Below are positions 62,707 through 64,000 of a stretch of 64,000 nt of DNA, one piece after another (within the stretch, counting starts at the first letter, position 1; each line of letters begins with the position of its first letter). The translations under genes and the position numbers were made by a program. Under the pieces are notes generated by a model. That model did no database searches. It was given only the letters and a program-made list of their open reading frames with translations, and had not been told where the DNA came from. The DNA comes from CAYNJF01 sp964397555 (GTDB lineage: Bacteria > Pseudomonadota > Gammaproteobacteria > Berkiellales > Berkiellaceae), in NCBI GenBank assembly GCA_964397555.1, contig CAYNJF010000002.1:1-64000 (forward strand), written 5' to 3'.

Positions 62707-62734
62707 GTCAGGCAGATAATTTAAGGAGGTAACG

Positions 62735-63004
62735 ATGTTTGAATTATCGAATGATCGCACTCAGCTGGTCTCAGGCGGGTTAGACCTTAGCCAAGGGGCC
62801 TATTTGTTTACCATGACCATGGTGGCACTGGGCGATGGTCTTATGACCGCTAGCCTGACAGCGCTTGGGGTTCCTACCCAACAGTTTAAGGTCAGCCATG
62901 TTTTGGTCCCATGCGTGAAGGTATTGAGCACAGCCGCGGGAATGCAGTTAGGCAACATCTTGTTTAAAGGGCCTGAGGACTCACAGGAGCCCTCAAAAGC
63001 CTAA
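62735..63004 (+). CDS. Small protein of unknown function
   Basis: An 89-residue protein with a near-perfect ribosome site (AAGGAGGT, four bases before ATG), so translation is likely strong. The middle is mildly hydrophobic (GAYLFTMTMVALGDGLMTASLTALGV, then HVLVPCVKVLSTAAGMQLGNIL) and could form two amphipathic or membrane-associated helices; the end is polar. I do not recognise it. It is divergent from the ADP-ribosyltransferase gene, with operator-like sequence between them, and its stop overlaps the convergent gene by 4 bases. Confidence 0.6.
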   Translation: MFELSNDRTQLVSGGLDLSQGAYLFTMTMVALGDGLMTASLTALGVPTQQFKVSHVLVPCVKVLSTAAGMQLGNILFKGPEDSQEPSKA

Positions 63005-64000
63005 CGAGTGACTTTGGGGGTTGGGACATCTAAATCGGCTAGATTTTTATCATCGATGTAGATGGCCAAATCATCCTCATTGTCGCGCTTGGCGCACACG
63101 TAGACCACGTTCTGCAGCGAGTTGTTGTAATGAACCGGGATGACCATGCAGTTTTTGAACACGGAACGCAGCGTATTATCGATGCGCTTTGAGTAATCAT
63201 CTTTCAAGGTTGGGTACATAATCATGTTGAACATGGCATAGCCATTGGGCACGAGCGCATCATGAATGTCCTCAAAATACTCTTGAGTCACTAAGTGAGA
63301 GGGGATGGACGTAGGGTTGTTGTAGACATCATTGACGATGACGTTATAAGCGGACTTCTTCTGCTTGACGAAAACACGGGCGTCTTGGCTGATGACCTTG
63401 CCTTCAATCTCATCTAAAAAGTGCTTCTCCACAATGCCTTTTAGATCCGGATCAATGTCCACATAAGTAAATTGATTGATGGTGTCTTTGAGGCCATGCG
63501 AGAGGGTAAAGCCCCCTGCACCAAGCACTAAAATTTCACGTCCTTCAAGCTTCATGTCATTGAATAAGATGTCTTTCATGATTTCAATGTAGTCAAAAGC
63601 TCGACCATCATCGCTCATGTATGAAGCAGGGGTGCGATTGATGTCTAAGACAAGACCGTCGGTATCGTACAGTTTGTCAGTTTCAAAGACTGAGTAGTTG
63701 GCATAGTTGTTCGTTCTTAAAAAGGCAACCGATTCAAACTCAACGTTCATTTTGAACACAATCACGGCCAGTGCGGCCAAGATCATCATGCCATACCACT
63801 TTAAGTCCAACTTAAGAGTCAGCAACAAGACCATACTAAACATCAAGACAAAGTTGATGAAAATGGTCCCAGCCACCCCAATCCAATGAAACAGAACCAA
63901 TGAGGTCAACACCGCACCTAAGAAAGAGCCGATGGTGCTCATGTGAAGGACTTTGCCTCCGAGCGCCCCAGCGGTCGATTGCTGAGCCAACAGATTCATG
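63001..64000 (-). CDS. Membrane-bound spermidine-synthase-like protein (5' end outside the window)
   Basis: The visible 332 residues start at an ATG on the last bases of the window, inside what looks like a transmembrane bundle (GGKVLHMSTIGSFLGAVLTSLVLFHWIGVAG, then FINFVLMFSMVLLLTL), so the real start is probably upstream. The soluble half is spermidine synthase-like: ILVLGAGGFTLSHGL, FTYVDIDPDLKGIVEKHF, VISQDARVFVK and VIVNDVYNNPTSIPSHLVTQEYF. Fusions of several membrane helices to a polyamine synthase-like domain are a known bacterial family; the product is not established. Confidence 0.75.
   Translation of the reverse strand, partial: MNLLAQQSTAGALGGKVLHMSTIGSFLGAVLTSLVLFHWIGVAGTIFINFVLMFSMVLLLTLKLDLKWYGMMILAALAVIVFKMNVEFESVAFLRTNNYANYSVFETDKLYDTDGLVLDINRTPASYMSDDGRAFDYIEIMKDILFNDMKLEGREILVLGAGGFTLSHGLKDTINQFTYVDIDPDLKGIVEKHFLDEIEGKVISQDARVFVKQKKSAYNVIVNDVYNNPTSIPSHLVTQEYFEDIHDALVPNGYAMFNMIMYPTLKDDYSKRIDNTLRSVFKNCMVIPVHYNNSLQNVVYVCAKRDNEDDLAIYIDDKNLADLDVPTPKVTR

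Noticed and set aside
1..64000. CRISPR arrays, tRNA or rRNA genes, insertion sequences and prophage
   Set aside because: No regularly spaced repeats, cloverleaf-like segments, transposases, integrases or phage structural genes were recognised. A tRNAscan or similar search was not possible here.
1..64000. Further SOS boxes (CTGT-N8-ACAG) that would define the LexA regulon
   Set aside because: None besides 11005-11020 was noticed while reading; a genome-wide pattern scan would be decisive.

Overview
This is a bacterial chromosome window, almost certainly from a gammaproteobacterium. The evidence is an E. coli-type LexA with a CTGT-N8-ACAG box, FadE/FadI/FadJ, Mfd, CsiV, LpxK, MsbA, LolCD and soluble lytic transglycosylase. 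As I recall it, the order lolC-lolD-DUF2062-comEC-exbBD-lpxK-trm112-LMW phosphatase also occurs in Pseudomonas-like relatives. A run of 10 Ns at 51847-51856 shows a draft assembly. Several genes look made for contact with eukaryotic cells: a GHSLGG lipase-like protein with a bipartite nuclear-localisation-like signal, an R-STS-ExE mono-ADP-ribosyltransferase, a DUF2608 HAD protein and two tandem autotransporters. A host-associated, Legionellales-like lifestyle is a reasonable inference but is not proven here.

Layout. 1-11.5 kb: end of pyrD, an orphan ParA, 2-oxoacid:acceptor oxidoreductase korAB, a GHKL ATPase, a PAS histidine kinase, slt, a stand-alone TrpG/PabA amidotransferase, a membrane-anchored unknown, and lexA with its SOS box. 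11.6-18.8 kb: an RND/MMPL exporter, a LolA-like periplasmic protein and an outer-membrane barrel; the exporter is separated from the other two by the lipase-like gene and a companion. 18.9-31.3 kb: a fatty-acid catabolism block (fadE-fadI-fadJ, then fadN-fadA, then fadL), a TetR regulator and a small exported protein. 31.4-35.5 kb: peptidoglycan and purine salvage (cytoplasmic YkuD enzyme, nagZ, mscS, hpt, mtnP). 35.5-45.5 kb, minus strand: a cytochrome peroxidase-kinase-YfiR operon, a short-chain fatty acid transporter, csiV, mfd and a DAHP-synthase-like gene. 45.7-56.3 kb: the envelope cluster lolC-lolD / comEC / exbB-exbD-msbA-lpxK-trm112-phosphatase-DUF2608. 56.3-64 kb: accessory end with duplicated autotransporters, the ADP-ribosyltransferase, a small ORF and a membrane spermidine-synthase-like gene cut by the window edge.

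How the genes fit together. Import (FadL, AtoE-like), two complete acyl-CoA oxidation sets of different domain order, and KorAB (2-oxoacid oxidation) suggest a metabolism geared to fatty acids, which would fit a secreted lipase. The envelope genes cover lipid A synthesis and flipping, lipoprotein release and murein recycling.

The most notable single observation is LexA. Its DNA-binding domain and its own operator are intact. However, the Ala-Gly scissile bond is Ser-Glu and the catalytic Lys is Arg, which predicts a repressor that does not cut itself normally. No tRNA, rRNA, CRISPR array or insertion sequence was recognised, and no gene-free stretch exceeds about 260 bases.
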